Source: Dryas octopetala (taxonomy: Eukaryota; Streptophyta; Magnoliopsida; Rosales; Rosaceae). From it: 64,000 nucleotides of DNA. This document shows positions 48,200-60,998 of the stretch, piece by piece. The notes under the pieces were generated by a model. That model was not told the DNA's origin. It did not search any database and saw nothing but the letters and a program-made list of their open reading frames with translations. Position 1 is the first letter of the stretch. The number at the start of each line of letters is the position of its first letter. Position numbers and translations under genes: made by a program. The stretch lies in NCBI GenBank assembly GCA_963921425.1, contig OY992835.1, positions 3,162,001 to 3,226,000 on the forward strand, in the 5' to 3' direction.

Positions 48200-51100
48200 T
48201 CAGGCCACAAAATCTGGAAACCGAGCCTGAAAGGAGTCTGCATCTTCCCAAGTTGCTTCTTCTGGAGGAAGGCCTGCCCATTGTATTAACCAACGTGTGA
48301 CAGCATGACTGCGACGCTTGAAAATTCCTCTTTGCAGCAACTTCTCAGGGATCCAGCGGGGAGTGCTTGGGTCGTCCAAAGAAGGTAGAGTAGAAGCGAT
48401 AACTGCAGCATTACCAACCTTAGCCTTAAGGAGTGAGACATGAAATACAGGGTGAATTTTAGAAGTCGGGGGTAAAGCCAATCGATAAGCAACAGAACCA
48501 ACTTTAGCCATAACTTGAAAAGGGCCAAAATATTTTGGAGCCAGTTTGTAATTGCGATGATTCTTGAGAGAATGCTGCTTGTAAGCTTGCAACTTCAAGT
48601 ACACCCAATCTCCTATCTCAAATGACCGTTCTGTGCGCCTTTTGTCAGCATACAACTTCATGCGGGATTGAGCTAGCTTTAAGTTAGCTTTCAATGTTTG
48701 TAACAAAGAATCTCTATTTTGAAGTCCCACATCAACATGATGAATATTTGTAGTCCCTGGCAGATAAGTTTGGATTGTAGGTGGAGAGTATCCATACAAA
48801 GCCTCGAAGGGTGACATCTTTGTGGAAGCATGATATGTAGTGTTGTACCACCACTCAGCCCAAGGAATCCATGACACCCAAGTAGAAGGTTGGTCTCCCA
48901 CAAAGCAGCGTAAGTAATGTTCCAGAGTGCGATTCACAACTTCAGTTTGACCATCTGATTGAGGGTGATATGCAGTGCTACGACAAAGATTAGTACCTTG
49001 CAGCTGAAAGAACTCTCTCCAAAAAGAACTCAGAAATGTTGGGTCTCTATCACTCACAATAGATCGAGGCATTCCATGTAAACGAAAGACTTCCTTGATA
49101 AATAAGTCCACCACGAGCTTGGCAGAATAAGGATGAGAGAGTGGGATAAAATGGGCATACTTAGTAAAGCGGTCAACCACAACAAGGATAACATTCTTGC
49201 CACTGGAGACAGGAAGACCCTCCACAAAATCCATGGATATATCACGCCAGGCATCTTCAGGTATTGACAATGGCTGAAGAAGCCCCGGAGGGTTGAGAGC
49301 CTCATAATTTTGGCGCTGGCAGACATCGCATTCAGAGACAAAGAGCTTGACATCCTTTTTAATTCCAGGCCATAAAAAGTTCTTAGAAAGACGTTTGTAA
49401 GTGCGTAGAAACCCTGAGTGACCCCCAATAGGTGAAGCATGAAACTCAGCTAAAAGTTTTTCCCTCCATGCTGTAGTACGAGGCACAAATAATCGATCCT
49501 TATACAAAAGAGCATCACCCCTTGTTGAGAAACCTTTTTTTACTGCAGTACCCTCATGCAGGCCTTTAAGAATTGTTTGAGCCTCAGAGTCCATAAGACA
49601 TGCCCTTTGAATTTCACTGATGCCATCAAAAATAGGAGTAGAAAGGCCCATGAGAGCCAATAGTTCAGATTTGCGAGAGAGAGCATCTGGCACTTGATTT
49701 TGCTTCCCTGCCCTATACTTAACAGTGTAATTGTAGCCCAACAATTTAAGCAACCATCTTTGCTGAGCCGGAGTGGTAATCCTCTGATCAAGAAAGTGTT
49801 GGATTGTCCGATGATCCGTCAAAATTGTAAAGTGCTGGCCCAATAGATAAGGTCTCCACTTTTGAACAGCATACACAACCGCCAACATTTCACGATCGTA
49901 AACAGACAAAGCCAGGTGTCGTGGAGCCAAAGCCTTGCTAAGAAAAGCGATGGGATGCCCGTTTTGTGAAAGTACTGCACCTATACCAACGCCAGAAGCA
50001 TCACATTCCACTGTAAATTCTTGAGAGAAATTTGGGAGAGCAAGAACAGGAGTGGTGGTTAAGGCTAACTTCAATTTTTCAAATGCTTCTTCTGCCTCTG
50101 GAGACCAATGAAACCCATCTTTTTTTAACATATCTGTAAGAGCACGAGCAATCAGTCCATAATGGCGTACAAACTTCCGATAGTAGCCAGTGAGGCCTAG
50201 AAATCCCCGTAATCCCTTGATCGTGGTAGGTTTGGGCCAACTGCGAATAGCTTCTATCTTAGAAGGGTCAACTGCTACCCCCTGATCAGAAATCACATGA
50301 CCAAGATATTCCACAGACGAAGTCCCAAAAAGACATTTTGACATCTTAACCTTTAACTGATGCTGCTGAAGAATAGCCATAACAATTTTTAAGTGTTGCA
50401 GGTGGGCGGCTAAAGTTGGACTATACACCAGAATATCATCAAAGAATACTAGTATAAAATGTCGCAAATGATCACGAAAAATATCATTCATGAGAGCTTG
50501 AAAGGTAGCTGGAGCGTTAGTTAATCCAAACGGCATAACCAAGAATTCATAGTGGCCATCGTGGGTTCTAAAAGCTGTTTTGGCGATGTCTTCACTGTTC
50601 ATGCGAATTTGATGATAGCCGGAACGTAAATCCAGCTTTGAAAAAACAGTTGCACCATGCAGCTCATCTAAGAGCTCATCTATAATGGGAATAGGGAATT
50701 TGTCTTTGATTGTAGCACCATTCAGAGCTCTATAGTCAACACAAAGCCTCCATGACCCATCTTTTTTTTTAACCAATAAAACAGGAGAAGAGTACGGACT
50801 GAGACTTGGGCGAATGATCCCTCCTTCCAGCATCTCTTTGACTATTTTTTCAATTTCACTCTTTTGAAAATGTGGATATCTGTAGGGCCTAACATTTATC
50901 GGAGCAGTGCCTGGAACCAATGGGATTTTGTGATCATGGTCTCTTGAAGGTGGTAAGGTGGTGGGTGTGTGAAAGACTTCAGGACATGAGTCGAGGAGCT
51001 GCTGAATAAGTGGGTGGATAGTGTCAGTGCTAGACTCCGAGGATGGCGGCATTTCAAGTTGAGCTAGAAAGGCATGCCTCTCCTGAGCAATCAAACGGCT

Positions 51101-53155
51101 CATCAAATGACAGCCTACCAAGGAAACATCGGAAGATACTAGCCCTTGCAGTGAATAAGTAGTACCACCTTTAGTGAATTGCATTGTCATGACCTCAAAA
51201 TTCCAAATAATATTACCCAACGTTTTCAACCATTGTGCCCCGAGAATAACCTCACAACCAGTGACTGGCAGGACATAATACTCCGCCTCAAACTTGTATC
51301 CCTGCAAATTCATAGCTATGCTGGGGAGGTGCCCTTTAGTACACATATAAGATCCACTAGCTACTAAAACCTTTAAGGAATTAACAGTATTCAAGGTGCA
51401 ACCAAAATGTTTAATAACAGATGGGTGAATAAAGTTGTGGGTAGAACCTGGATCCACAAAAACATGAACGCGACGCTTCCCAATGAACCCACAGAGGCGC
51501 ATAGTCTCAGGATGAGATGTACCGGTCAACGCGTACAGGGTAACCAATGGCTCCTCTGGAGCGTCTGTCATCAAGATGTCATTGTCGATTTCTTCAACAC
51601 TTAGAGACCCAACAGAAACATCTTCCCCCTCTATCATAAATAACTGTGATTTCTTGCAGCGATGTCCAGGCTGATACGGTTCTTCACAGTTAAAGCAGAC
51701 GCCCTTTTCACGTCGCGCTTGCAGTTCAGCTGGAGAAAGACGTTTAAATGGTATCGAAGAATTGGAGGAAAAGGGCTTGGTATGACTTGCGGCTGAAACA
51801 TGATGTTTTGTAGAAAAGGAAGGTGCCGGTAAAGCCACACGAGAAGCTTGGTTGGGTCCAGTGAGCAACTTAAAAGGCTGTCCCATCGGGCCAGATGGAG
51901 TACGAGTGGATTGAGTCCGACGACCTAAGTATTTGCCTTCATGAATCAAGGCTAACTCATAAGCAGCCATAAGCGAGCGTGGCCGAAAAGAACGCACATC
52001 CCTTCCTAACTCTTCATGGAGACCACCAATAAAACAACCAATCAATTGTTCTTCAGTCCAATCAGGGGCACGACAAGCCAACTTAGTGAAAGCGGATTGA
52101 AATTCCTTGACCGAGGCAGTTTGGGTCAACTTAGTCAAAGCAGTGTTGAAATCCAATACATCATGAACTCCAAATCGTTTCAGCAACAAATCAGCAAAAA
52201 TGCCCCAATCTTTGGGGTACCGAGACTGATACCACCTCCACCATGCTGCTGCATCACCCACAAAATGCATAGCAGCGATTGTCACCTTCCGATTATCCGG
52301 GACCTGATAATACTCAAAATATTGTTCTACCCGAGTCAGCCACTCCATGGGTTCGTCACCTGAGAAACGATCCAACTCAAGACGCACATGACGCATCGTT
52401 GGTTGACATGGGTCGTGACCAATCGGAAAGGGGGGGCCATAGTGGGGAAACGTAGGAGGTGACGGAAGCAAAGGTTGGGCCAAATAAGATGGAATAGGTG
52501 GGTAATTTTGTGGTTGGGAAGAAGGTTGATTGTGAGTTTGAGTGTGGTAAAGAGGTAACGGATGAGAAACGGGGTAGGAAGTGGGCAAAGATTGTTGGGA
52601 GTGCAGTGATGGTGAAATGGAATTGGAATTAGGTAGGGAAAGGGAAGGAACAGTAGAGTGTGAAGGTATAAAGGGATAATTAATGGGTTGTGTTTGGGAG
52701 GAGGGAGGAAAAATAGCTTGAGGGAAAGTTGTAGAAGAAACAGGGGGAGGAAAGATGTACCCATTGATAATCATTGGAGATGTGGAGGACGGTGGTACTG
52801 ATGGTAAGGAAATCTCATTTGTGGGCAAGGATGACGGTGCGAGTATGGTGGTTAGCGGAGGAGGAGGAACCAAAAGGGGTTGTGAATCAGGAACAGAGAT
52901 TTGGGTGGACAGAAGTGTAGAGGTGACCAATGGCGGTGCAGCGGAGTTGGCCGACGATGACGTCGTTGCCGCCGTCACCAAAGGGCCCAACATCTGTCGG
53001 AGTTCCTCCATTAAATCTCGCTTGAGATCTACCTGCAGAGAGCTAAATAGGCCCCGAATTTCTTCAATTTGAGCAGCCGTACGCTCCTTATGCAGCTCAA
53101 ACTCAAATTCCATGGGAGGCAACTCCGTCGCCCCCGTGGGTTTCTTCGGTCCCAT
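48200..53155 (-). CDS. Gag-Pol polyprotein of the chromovirus, intact (1651 aa)
   Basis: The frame is open from inside the LTR, but the first Met after the PBS ([11 protein letters not shown] at 53153-53155) is the likely start. Order, in residues from that Met: Pro/Ser-rich spacer ~70-255; Gag ~265-400; zinc knuckle [14 protein letters not shown] 487-500; protease with DPGSTHNF near 568 (usual DSGS, so Ser to Pro at position 2); RT ~765-945 with FDDILVY ~905-911; RNase H with ECDAS ~1060; integrase zinc domain (H...CDVC) ~1239-1279; integrase core with Asp1309, Asp1369 and Glu1405 (35 residues between the last two, as expected); chromodomain at the end ([18 protein letters not shown]). All catalytic residues I can check are present and there is no stop or frameshift. 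It makes capsid, reverse transcribes and integrates the element; the chromodomain targets chromatin. Confidence 0.95.
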   Translation of the reverse strand: MGPKKPTGATELPPMEFEFELHKERTAAQIEEIRGLFSSLQVDLKRDLMEELRQMLGPLVTAATTSSSANSAAPPLVTSTLLSTQISVPDSQPLLVPPPPLTTILAPSSLPTNEISLPSVPPSSTSPMIINGYIFPPPVSSTTFPQAIFPPSSQTQPINYPFIPSHSTVPSLSLPNSNSISPSLHSQQSLPTSYPVSHPLPLYHTQTHNQPSSQPQNYPPIPSYLAQPLLPSPPTFPHYGPPFPIGHDPCQPTMRHVRLELDRFSGDEPMEWLTRVEQYFEYYQVPDNRKVTIAAMHFVGDAAAWWRWYQSRYPKDWGIFADLLLKRFGVHDVLDFNTALTKLTQTASVKEFQSAFTKLACRAPDWTEEQLIGCFIGGLHEELGRDVRSFRPRSLMAAYELALIHEGKYLGRRTQSTRTPSGPMGQPFKLLTGPNQASRVALPAPSFSTKHHVSAASHTKPFSSNSSIPFKRLSPAELQARREKGVCFNCEEPYQPGHRCKKSQLFMIEGEDVSVGSLSVEEIDNDILMTDAPEEPLVTLYALTGTSHPETMRLCGFIGKRRVHVFVDPGSTHNFIHPSVIKHFGCTLNTVNSLKVLVASGSYMCTKGHLPSIAMNLQGYKFEAEYYVLPVTGCEVILGAQWLKTLGNIIWNFEVMTMQFTKGGTTYSLQGLVSSDVSLVGCHLMSRLIAQERHAFLAQLEMPPSSESSTDTIHPLIQQLLDSCPEVFHTPTTLPPSRDHDHKIPLVPGTAPINVRPYRYPHFQKSEIEKIVKEMLEGGIIRPSLSPYSSPVLLVKKKDGSWRLCVDYRALNGATIKDKFPIPIIDELLDELHGATVFSKLDLRSGYHQIRMNSEDIAKTAFRTHDGHYEFLVMPFGLTNAPATFQALMNDIFRDHLRHFILVFFDDILVYSPTLAAHLQHLKIVMAILQQHQLKVKMSKCLFGTSSVEYLGHVISDQGVAVDPSKIEAIRSWPKPTTIKGLRGFLGLTGYYRKFVRHYGLIARALTDMLKKDGFHWSPEAEEAFEKLKLALTTTPVLALPNFSQEFTVECDASGVGIGAVLSQNGHPIAFLSKALAPRHLALSVYDREMLAVVYAVQKWRPYLLGQHFTILTDHRTIQHFLDQRITTPAQQRWLLKLLGYNYTVKYRAGKQNQVPDALSRKSELLALMGLSTPIFDGISEIQRACLMDSEAQTILKGLHEGTAVKKGFSTRGDALLYKDRLFVPRTTAWREKLLAEFHASPIGGHSGFLRTYKRLSKNFLWPGIKKDVKLFVSECDVCQRQNYEALNPPGLLQPLSIPEDAWRDISMDFVEGLPVSSGKNVILVVVDRFTKYAHFIPLSHPYSAKLVVDLFIKEVFRLHGMPRSIVSDRDPTFLSSFWREFFQLQGTNLCRSTAYHPQSDGQTEVVNRTLEHYLRCFVGDQPSTWVSWIPWAEWWYNTTYHASTKMSPFEALYGYSPPTIQTYLPGTTNIHHVDVGLQNRDSLLQTLKANLKLAQSRMKLYADKRRTERSFEIGDWVYLKLQAYKQHSLKNHRNYKLAPKYFGPFQVMAKVGSVAYRLALPPTSKIHPVFHVSLLKAKVGNAAVIASTLPSLDDPSTPRWIPEKLLQRGIFKRRSHAVTRWLIQWAGLPPEEATWEDADSFQARFPDFVA

Positions 53156-53177
53156 CTTGAACTGCTCTGATACCAAA

Positions 53178-53400
53178 TAATAGAACTCTACTGTAAACCT
53201 AGAGAATAGAGGAAAAATAAACTTGTATTGATTAATGCCTTCCAAACCGACCTATTGCACCTTATATAGAAAGGTAATATAGCCACATTAGCCACATCAG
53301 CTCAGCCACGTTAACTAGGAAAAATACAACTCTAAACTAATACAAATAAACCCAACTAAGCTAATACAAATAAACCATCTCAACAATAAGGGTCCTAACA
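53178..53400 (-). repeat. 5' LTR of the chromovirus
   Basis: 223 bp; carries the promoter-side copy with the TATA-like box near 53263-53273. Followed by the primer-binding site at 53164-53175. Confidence 0.95.
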
Positions 53401-54032
53401 GTGAGTGGCACAGAGAGACTCCCCGTGGCGAGGGGAACGAAGCCCAGGTGGTCCGGCCTGACGACGCCGCTGAGAACGGCGAGTCAACGCCGATGAACCC
53501 AAATTGGTCCGAACTTGGTTCTCGGGTTGGCTGGGTTCTGGGAAAAACTAAGGGTATGGGGAGAAAGAGGATGAAGAGACGAAAAATATGGGCCACAGAC
53601 CACCCCCATATGCCTCCGGACGCGCGCCCACACGCCGGAGATAGTGACGGCGAGGGAGAGAGACAGAGTGTCGGGAGAAAAGAGAGTGAGGACTGAGGAG
53701 AGAGCAAGTCATCCAAAAAGCAAGTTAAGGTGAATGACCAAATAGGGCACACCAAACCCAACAATTTGAAGATGGCAAACAGATAAAAAAAAAAAAAAAT
53801 TCATGTGAGGGAAAATAAAGAGATGGCACAACCGTAAAAAAAGGGAAAAGGCAATGGCAAAAAATAAATAGACGATGAATGACCAAAACGGGCCCAACTC
53901 ATCCCACAAATTACAATAGAAATCAACTGAAATAAAAAAAATAGAAGGGTAAAAAAGTCTTTTTAGTGAACATAAACACTGTTCTTAAGCTACAGTTAAC
54001 ACCTTTGTTCAGTTTTAGTATACAAGTATAGT
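53401..54032. other. Right flank of the chromovirus
   Basis: GC-rich for ~300 bp (CTCTCC-rich on the minus strand, like a plant 5' UTR), then AT-rich with an A-run at 53787. Joined with 47657-47946 it was one sequence before insertion. I cannot identify a gene. Confidence 0.35.
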
Positions 54033-55302
54033 CAAGGAGTGAAATTTTGAAAATTTCGACGAAATTTTATCACATATCTCTTAATTTTCGTTAATATTTC
54101 GGCGAAATTTAAAAAATTTCGCCGAACGGCCGAAATTTCGACCACCCTGCAAGTATGTTTCTGTGAAATTTCGTCAAAATTTGGACGAAATTAAATTTCG
54201 CTGTGATACAGTGATATGGTTGAGAATCCTTTGCTCTTGACACGGGTATCCTTCTGTTGTTCAACCACTTCATCTTCTTCAGTTCTTCATCTTGAAAACC
54301 CAAATTGGAGAGAGTCAAGAAACCCAAATCGGATGCGCTGCACCGCCGACGAGTTCTGTTTCAGATCAGTTCGTATTTCGTAATCATCCATTTCTTGTGG
54401 GCTTGCTGCTTTTCTTGATATTTCTGTACATATCATTTCCTTTACTGTTTTCTCTTTGGGTGTCTGCATCCCCAGTTTTAGTCTATATTGGTTGAGATTA
54501 ATCTGGAAACTTGGAAAGTGGTATACTGGTTCAAATTGATTGTAAATTCGTAATATAATATAATATTATATTATTAACAGCTTGTGTGGACAGAGTCAAT
54601 AAACAATTAGTTAATAATATATATTTTACCCAACAGCCAGTACAGTGTGTAATATTAGTTAATATATAGGTTACCCAGCCAGTAGTCCAGTACCATGTGT
54701 AATATTAGATAATAATATATATGTTTTGCTTGTAATATGTTTAAGTTTTTTAGATGAGTTAGGCAATATATGTGTAAAATTTGGATGATCTTTTTAAGTC
54801 TTTAGAGTTTGAATTTAAATTTGGATGGTGAATTTGAATTTTTATGTTATTTAAAATATGTTTTAAACTATTCATATTTTTATTATTATATATTAATATA
54901 TATTTTTAATTGCCGTACAAGTTATTAAATACTTATTTAATTCATGATTTAAAATTGTAATATAAATAAATTTGAGGTGTTATTTATATAATTATTAATT
55001 AGTGACCTATTTTTTTAATAGTGCCTAATTTTAAGCTCCCTAATCACCTAAAAAATTTGTCTAAACCCTCACCCATCTAGAAACTCTTTCAAAACCCCTT
55101 ATAACTTATAATCCTAAATTACCCTTCTGACGCATGCTGACGCGCGCTGACACATGCTGACACGTGCTGACGCATGTTGACATCACTGTAACTGAATTTT
55201 TGTGAAACTGTTTTTTTTTTTTTTTTTTTTTCTAGAATTGAAGTTTTTGCTAAAACTCAATATTTCGCTAAAACTAAAATCAAACACTGAAATTGAATTT
55301 CA

Positions 55303-55425
55303 TTACACTAAAACTGAATTTCAAGAATTCAGTTACACTGAAACTGAATTTCAAGAATTCAATTACACTGAAACTGAATTTCAGAAATTCAGTTACACTG
55401 AATTGAAGAATTCAGTTATGAATTC
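55303..55425. repeat. 30-bp tandem array
   Basis: TTACACTGAAACTGAATTTC occurs at 55303 (variant), 55333, 55363 and 55393. Because 30 is divisible by three it yields a ten-residue repeat frame, which I do not regard as a gene. Confidence 0.85.
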
Positions 55426-55889
55426 ACTTACTGAAACTAAATCAAGTGATGAAACAATTACACCTTGACTAAAATGCAATTACACCTTAATTAAAAAACA
55501 ATTACACCTAGACAACGTCGTCCAATCACCTCACGCGCGACGAGTACACGACAGTCGCCACTGCCTCGATCTGTTTCTACCTGCAAATTTGATTCATCAT
55601 ATTTCAGAACCATAATTTCATTCAAAATTCATTTAAAACTTATGTTTCACGAACTGAAACTGTTTAATCAATAAATGTAGGCTTAAAGTTCCCTATCCAA
55701 GAAACTGAATTTTCACGCACTAAAAAATGAATAAAATAAGGTTTTAATCGCCACTACTCGCGGCGGAGCAGCCGCAGTGGTCGTGAGGTTTGATTTGGGT
55801 TTTTTTGTTTCTTCAACAATTGGACCAATCCAAATACATATAATTGAAGAGCACAACGAGGTGAAGAAGATAGGTACCTGACTTGTCGG

Positions 55890-56240
55890 AAATGGCTGCC
55901 GGAAAAGGCAGATCGCCGACGGAGAAGCCGCAGCCTTTGTGGCTTCGATCTGCCGCTGTGGCTGACCGGATGGAGAATCCGAGCACACCATCGTGCTCAG
56001 GACGTCGAGACGAAGAAGGCTTGGGTGGTTTGGCATTCCAACTCCGCCAAAAAAGGTAGATCACCGGCGGAGAATCCGCGGCCTTTGTGGCTTCGATCTG
56101 TTGTCGTGGCTGATCGGATGGAGAATCCGAGCACACCATCGTGCTCAGGACGTCGAGAGGAAGAAGACTTGGGTGGTTCGGCATTCCAACTCCGCCGGAA
56201 AAGGCAGATCGCCGGCGAGCACCACCGATCGTAGTCGCGG
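55890..56240. repeat. 148-bp tandem duplication of a gene-like segment (about 2.4 copies)
   Basis: GGAGAATCCGAGCACACCAT is at 55972 and 56120, with a third partial unit ending near 56220. The same words occur once in the unit-3 hAT at ~27390-27470. Several frames stay open across the units on both strands; no protein family is recognised. Confidence 0.8.
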
Positions 56241-56408
56241 CGATCTGGGCTGTTTGGGCTTGATTCGGGGCGAGTGATGACAGAGGGAGGAAGAGGAGAG
56301 AAAGACGAAGCTGAGGGTGGTGGTCTTGCTGGCAACCGTTGCCAGACGACGCCACACGGGCTGGCGATAGCCGCGCTCGGAGGAGAGAGAACAGAGAAGG
56401 TGCGGGAA

Positions 56409-56423
56409 TGAGAGAGAGAGAGG

Positions 56424-56482
<59 letters not shown>
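56409..56482. repeat. (GA)n microsatellite
   Basis: Over 70 bp of GA with one GGGG interruption near its start, passing into an A-rich run. Confidence 0.95.
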
Positions 56483-56487
<5 letters not shown>

Positions 56488-56961
56488 AATTAAAAAAGAA
56501 AACTAATTTTGAATAACAAGGTTACAATAGGAATATTTAAAAAAATGTGGGTCAAACATAGGTGGATGTTAGTTGACCAGGGGTTTTTGGGAGAGTTTAA
56601 ATGACTAATAGAGGGTTTTGAATTAGTTTTAATAATGGTGGAGGTTTTGAAATAACTAAGCTCTACTTAGGGGGTTTTGAATAGTTTACACTTTTTTTAA
56701 CAGTATTTACCACCAGCGCGCATTATATTCACCTTATATCACATAAAATCTACTATATAATTTGGTTTCTTCAATGCTTTTTTATCAATGTAGTAGATAA
56801 TATGTTAAATAAGCATATGGTCAAGTTTCATTCAAAATTTCCCTATTTTGATAGTAATTTCTGTCGTTTTTATCTAATTTTGTCGAAATCGAAATTTTAA
56901 TCGAAAATTTCCACGAAAATTTCCGTCGAAAATTTCCTCGAAACCGAAATTTTACTCCTTG

Positions 56962-57613
56962 GGTATAGTTTTAGTATATAGGTAATTTTCCAAGAAGGTC
57001 CCCAACTGAATTATCCTATAATTTTCTCACTCTCTCCCTCTCTATAATAACATTTTTGAATTATCCCCTATGGTTAGGTCTATTTTCACTTCATCCCCTG
57101 TGGTTCAAGAGCTGACACTTAACCCCTCTGTAGTCGTATTTTAAGTGCAAAACTCTAACGGTGTTCACTTTTGATCTAAAATGACAAAAATATATTTTAT
57201 TAAATAAAATATACTTTTTCTATGATACATGATACATGACTATGGTTATCAACTATGGTTAATGAATAAATATATGATACATGACAAATTCATAATGTAG
57301 TGGTAATGCTACCTCCACATTAAGGTAAATGCACTCCTAAAGTAAGGAGAAGAGAAAGAGATAAGCATTATAATTCTTTGTTGCCAATAGAAGCTATAAA
57401 GAAAAAGAAAAAAAAAATAAAAAAAATAAGGAGGAGTCCATATCTGCTGTCACCAAAATGCATGTATTCCCTCTGTCTCCTAGCTAATTCAATGACATAT
57501 GTCCTTACACTTAACAGAGTGCTAACACTGTTAACCCCATTAAAACATAATAAAAAAATTAAGAGCAAATTACAATTTAGTACCTCAATTTTATATGTTG
57601 TTTCAACTTAGTA
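56962..57613. other. Non-coding, generic repeat text
   Basis: Contains phrases of widespread plant repeats (CACTTCATCCCCTGTGGTTC near 57088 and TTTAGTACCTCAATTTTATA near 57575) and A-rich runs. No gene. Confidence 0.35.
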
Positions 57614-60076
57614 CCAGCAAAAATGGCAGGTTTTCTTTGTCTTTGTGACTGCCTTCTACGAACTTCTATAGCCGGTTGTTCTATGGTGGGTGGAGTAGGA
57701 ATTAATCCTTCTGGTGCATCAGGCTGATTCTGGACAACAACTTGATCTTCTACTACTACAGCTGCACTTAATGGTAGCTCCTAAACCATGGAATTAGTGG
57801 CAGGTGCTGAAACAATTTCTTTCTCTTCAAAATTGAAATTATTTGTGACACTTGCATCACCTGCAACATCATCCTCAAGAAAACGTGCATTGTGAGTTTC
57901 AATGATTCTAGTATGTAGGTGAGGACTATAAAACCAAAAGCCCTTACTCTTGGGTGGATAACCAACAAAATTGCAGCAAACAATTTTGGGATCTAGTTTC
58001 TTTTCAGTGGGTTATAAACCCGTGCTTTGGCCTTGCAGCCCCATACGTGTAAGTGCATTAAACTAGGCTTCTTACCAACCCATAGCTCGAAAGGTGTTTT
58101 TGGTACTGATTTATTAGGAACTTTATTCAATATATAGTTGGTAGTTAAAATAGCTTCTCCCCAAAGAAAATGTGGTAGTGAAGTTTTACTTATCATACTC
58201 CTTACCATGTCTTTAAGAGTCCTGTTTCGCCTTTCAACCACACCATTTTTTTGAGGTGTCCCAGGTGTTGTATATTGTGCAGTTATTCCATTATTCTGCA
58301 GGAATAAGGCAAATGGCCCCTTATGTTGTCCGGCCTCTGTGTACCTGCCAAAATATTCACCTCCCCTATCCAATCTCACAACTTTAATTTGCTTATCTAA
58401 CTGTTTTTCAACTTCTAGTTGAAAAATCTTAAAACAGTCAAGAACTAAAGATTTATCAGAAATCAAAAATAGATAAGCATAATGTGAAAAATCATCAATA
58501 AAAGTGACAAAATAATTATTTCCACAGATAGTTTTGTGAGGAAATGGACCACAAACATCGGTATGAATGATTTCTAGCAAATGTTGACTGCGAGTGGAAC
58601 CTAACTTTCTAAAATTGGTTAGTTTTCCCTTTATGCAATTAACACAAGTTTTGAAATCAAGTTTGTGCAGAATATTTTCTTTTATTAAACGTTCTAGTCT
58701 TTCTCTGGAAATATGCCCTAATCTTTTATGCCAAAGCATAGAAGAATTTTCATTGATGAGCATTCTCTTTGTACTAGAACATTCAACATTCAAGCAGCCA
58801 TTAATGTAAGAACACCGAAATTGCCATAAACCATGATTCAGAAAAGCAGTACCTAGCGGTACATCAAATTTATTTCTCTGAAACATTCTTACACTGACAT
58901 TGTCTACAATGAAAGAAAATCCAGACTTGACTAAATTTGAAACAGAAATTAAATTCCTTCTCATAGAAGGTACATAAAGGACATTTTCAAGATCTAAAAC
59001 AAAACCAGAACATAATCTAAGCTTGACTGATCCTATTGATTCAACATGCACTCTAGTTCCGTTTCCCATAAGCACTTGATGGTCATCACTTCTTGCTGTC
59101 CTCTGGTTGCTGAAGCCCTACAAGGAATTAGTTATATGCACAGAACAACCAGAGTCAAACCACCAAGAATTTGTGGGAACTTCAATTAAATTTGATTCAA
59201 AACAAACAAAAACAAATTTAGTACCTTTCTTTAAAAGCCATTTCTTGAATTTTTCACAATCTTTTTTGACATGACCCAACTTTTTGCATAAGTAACACTT
59301 AATAGCTCCAGGTTCAACAATTTCAATTTTGATAGCTTTAAGATTGTGAGATCCTTTAGCAGGAGAATGACTATTTTTACCAGGCATACTAGTAGGCTTT
59401 GTACCAGAAGTAGAGGGCTTACCAGAAGTAGAGTTGCCTTTCTTTTTACCTTGTGGAGAAATAACAAGGTTGACCATTTCAGCTTTTCCTTTATTGAGAC
59501 GATCTTCCTCTTGTGCACATTGTGCAATCACTTCATTCACATCCCACTTGTCCTTTTGAGTATTATATGACACCTTTAATTGATCAAACTTAGGTGGCAG
59601 TGAGTTCAAAATAGTATACACCAAAAAAGGATCGAAAATCTGTATACCTCTAGATTATGCAGCTTATTGGCAATGTCAACAAGTTGTAGAATATACTCCC
59701 TTACACTACCCTCACCATCATACTTCATTGTAGGCAATGAATGCATCAGTGCACCTGTCTCTGCTTTTTCAGACTCTTTAAACTTGTCTCCAACAGCAAC
59801 AAGAAAATCCTTGGCATTGTCATTAGTCGGTATACCTCCTCTAATGGTGTCTGACATTGACCTTTTCATGATCATTAAGGTCATTCTATTAGCTTTCTCC
59901 CATTTTTCATGGTACTTTCTCTGGGCAGTAATGCTCTGGTAAGTTAGAGCTGCAGGCTGATCATCTCTTAAAGCCAAGTCGAGATCCATGATTCCTAGAA
60001 CAATCTCCAAGTCTTGTTTCCATTTCTTGTAATTATTACCAGTGAGAGTCTCAATTGAGGAAAAATTGATTGACAA
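57614..60076 (-). pseudogene. Copia Gag-protease-integrase remnant, RT missing
   Basis: Minus-strand order: Gag/UBN2 from MSINFSSIETLTGNNYKKW (60076) with a frameshift near 59640; zinc knuckle CYLCKKLGHVKKDC; protease DSGCSVHIT (59118-59624); a TAG replacing an expected Gln after NSL (about 59115); then the GAG-pre-integrase (HKRLGHIS...CVNC) and integrase core in one open frame (57993-59075) with [17 protein letters not shown] and VVERRNRTL, so all three acidic residues remain. A further frameshift near 57990 leads into RRRQSQRQRKP, where the copy ends before RT. No LTR or PBS found on either side. Confidence 0.88.
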
Positions 60077-60998
60077 GAAGCTTACAACTGATGAGATAAA
60101 TAAAAAGTCATTAGTAATATAAACTTAATCATAAAAAGACAAGAACAAATTTTGACTAAATATTTTTCTTGAATCTGAAACTTATGCATTGTTGTATTTC
60201 ACCTTTGGGCAAGAAATATAACAAGCTAAAACATAATTACACCAATGTGTGTATGAATTATATCACCAACCAAACGAATATTATATCATAAGACATAACA
60301 TACTCCTAGCCGCAATATATGATATGTTCATAAATTCACATCCTTTTATATTCCTCTTACTTAATTTTTGTGAGTTCATTTGATTAAAAACTTTAAATTT
60401 CATTTAGTTTTGTGTTTTTGGCTTCCGAGCAATAAATGAGAAATTTCACCATTTATTCTCCTTAATATATTTTTACATGAATTCAATTGGAGATAGAAGC
60501 TAACACCTTGAAGTTATTCCAGGTTAAATTTGTGACATTTAAAGACTTATAAGGTGTTCATTTTGAATTTTAAAGTCAGCCCAAAACTGCACCCGAGGAG
60601 AACTGAGTCAGCTGCATGGTGTAGGGCATAACTTTTTGCTCCAAACTTGGATTGAGGCATATAATATATGGTTGGAAAGAAAACATCCAGAGCTTTCTAT
60701 TGATATATAAAACGTAAATTTCTGAGTTGGTTAAGACCTCCAAATTGCTCTCTAAAGACAGCTCTGAAATCCTGTCAGCAAAAGGATAAAGTGCTCCCAA
60801 GGCATCTTTCCATTTTAGGTAATTTTCTATCACATGCTCTCTTTCCTTCCCCTTTGTTCGCCCATTCTAAGCAAAATTCAGAAACCACAATGTGAAGGCT
60901 CTAAATGAGGCAAAGAGAACATTTACCTATCTCAACATTCTTCAAGGATCACCCATTGAGGGATAAGATGAAATATTCTCATTTTTGAATTAACCAAA
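60077..60998. other. Non-coding, unassigned
   Basis: AT-rich sequence between the Copia start and the CACTA terminus. A minus-strand open frame at 60576-60833 has no recognisable family; it may be leader or neighbouring repeat sequence. Confidence 0.3.

Larger units (their letters stand above)
47947..53400 (-). mobile_element. Complete Ty3/gypsy chromovirus, 5454 bp
   Basis: Two 223-bp LTRs (47947-48169 and 53178-53400) appear identical base for base. They are flanked by a perfect 5-bp duplication GTGAG (47942-47946 and 53401-53405). On the coding strand the LTR runs TGTTAGGACCC to GAACTCTATTA... with TATA-like CTATATAAGG inside. The PBS TGGTATCAGAGC (53164-53175) starts 2 bp after the 5' LTR, and a PPT (AGGGGGTGGCACT, about 48170-48182) abuts the 3' LTR. 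One open polyprotein frame fills the interior. Small size, short LTRs and a C-terminal chromodomain suggest a Reina-like chromovirus (inference). All parts needed for transposition are visible, so it may be active or very recently active. Confidence 0.95.
54033..56961. mobile_element. hAT-like element, 2.9 kb
   Basis: The ends are CAAGGAGTGAAATTTTG and, reverse-complemented, CAAGGAGTAAAATTTCGG. Flanks AGTATAGT (54025-54032) and GGTATAGT (56962-56969) match at 7 of 8 positions, a decayed 8-bp hAT duplication. Subterminal regions are full of TTTCGxCGAAATTT words. The interior has a 10-bp tandem (TGCTGACGCA type, ~55130-55180), a 30-bp array, a gene-like duplicated segment and a long (GA)n. No transposase is seen, so it is non-autonomous. 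Confidence 0.72.

Noticed and set aside
48286..53072. Smaller frames on both strands within the chromovirus
   Set aside because: Shadows of the 1651-codon polyprotein.
47657..53764. A host exon split by the chromovirus (frames at 47657-47941 and 53401-53764)
   Set aside because: After removing the element, the two minus-strand frames are not in phase across the GTGAG site, and neither has a recognisable domain.
55202..55468. Ten-residue TETEFQEF-type repeat frame
   Set aside because: Result of the 30-bp tandem array.
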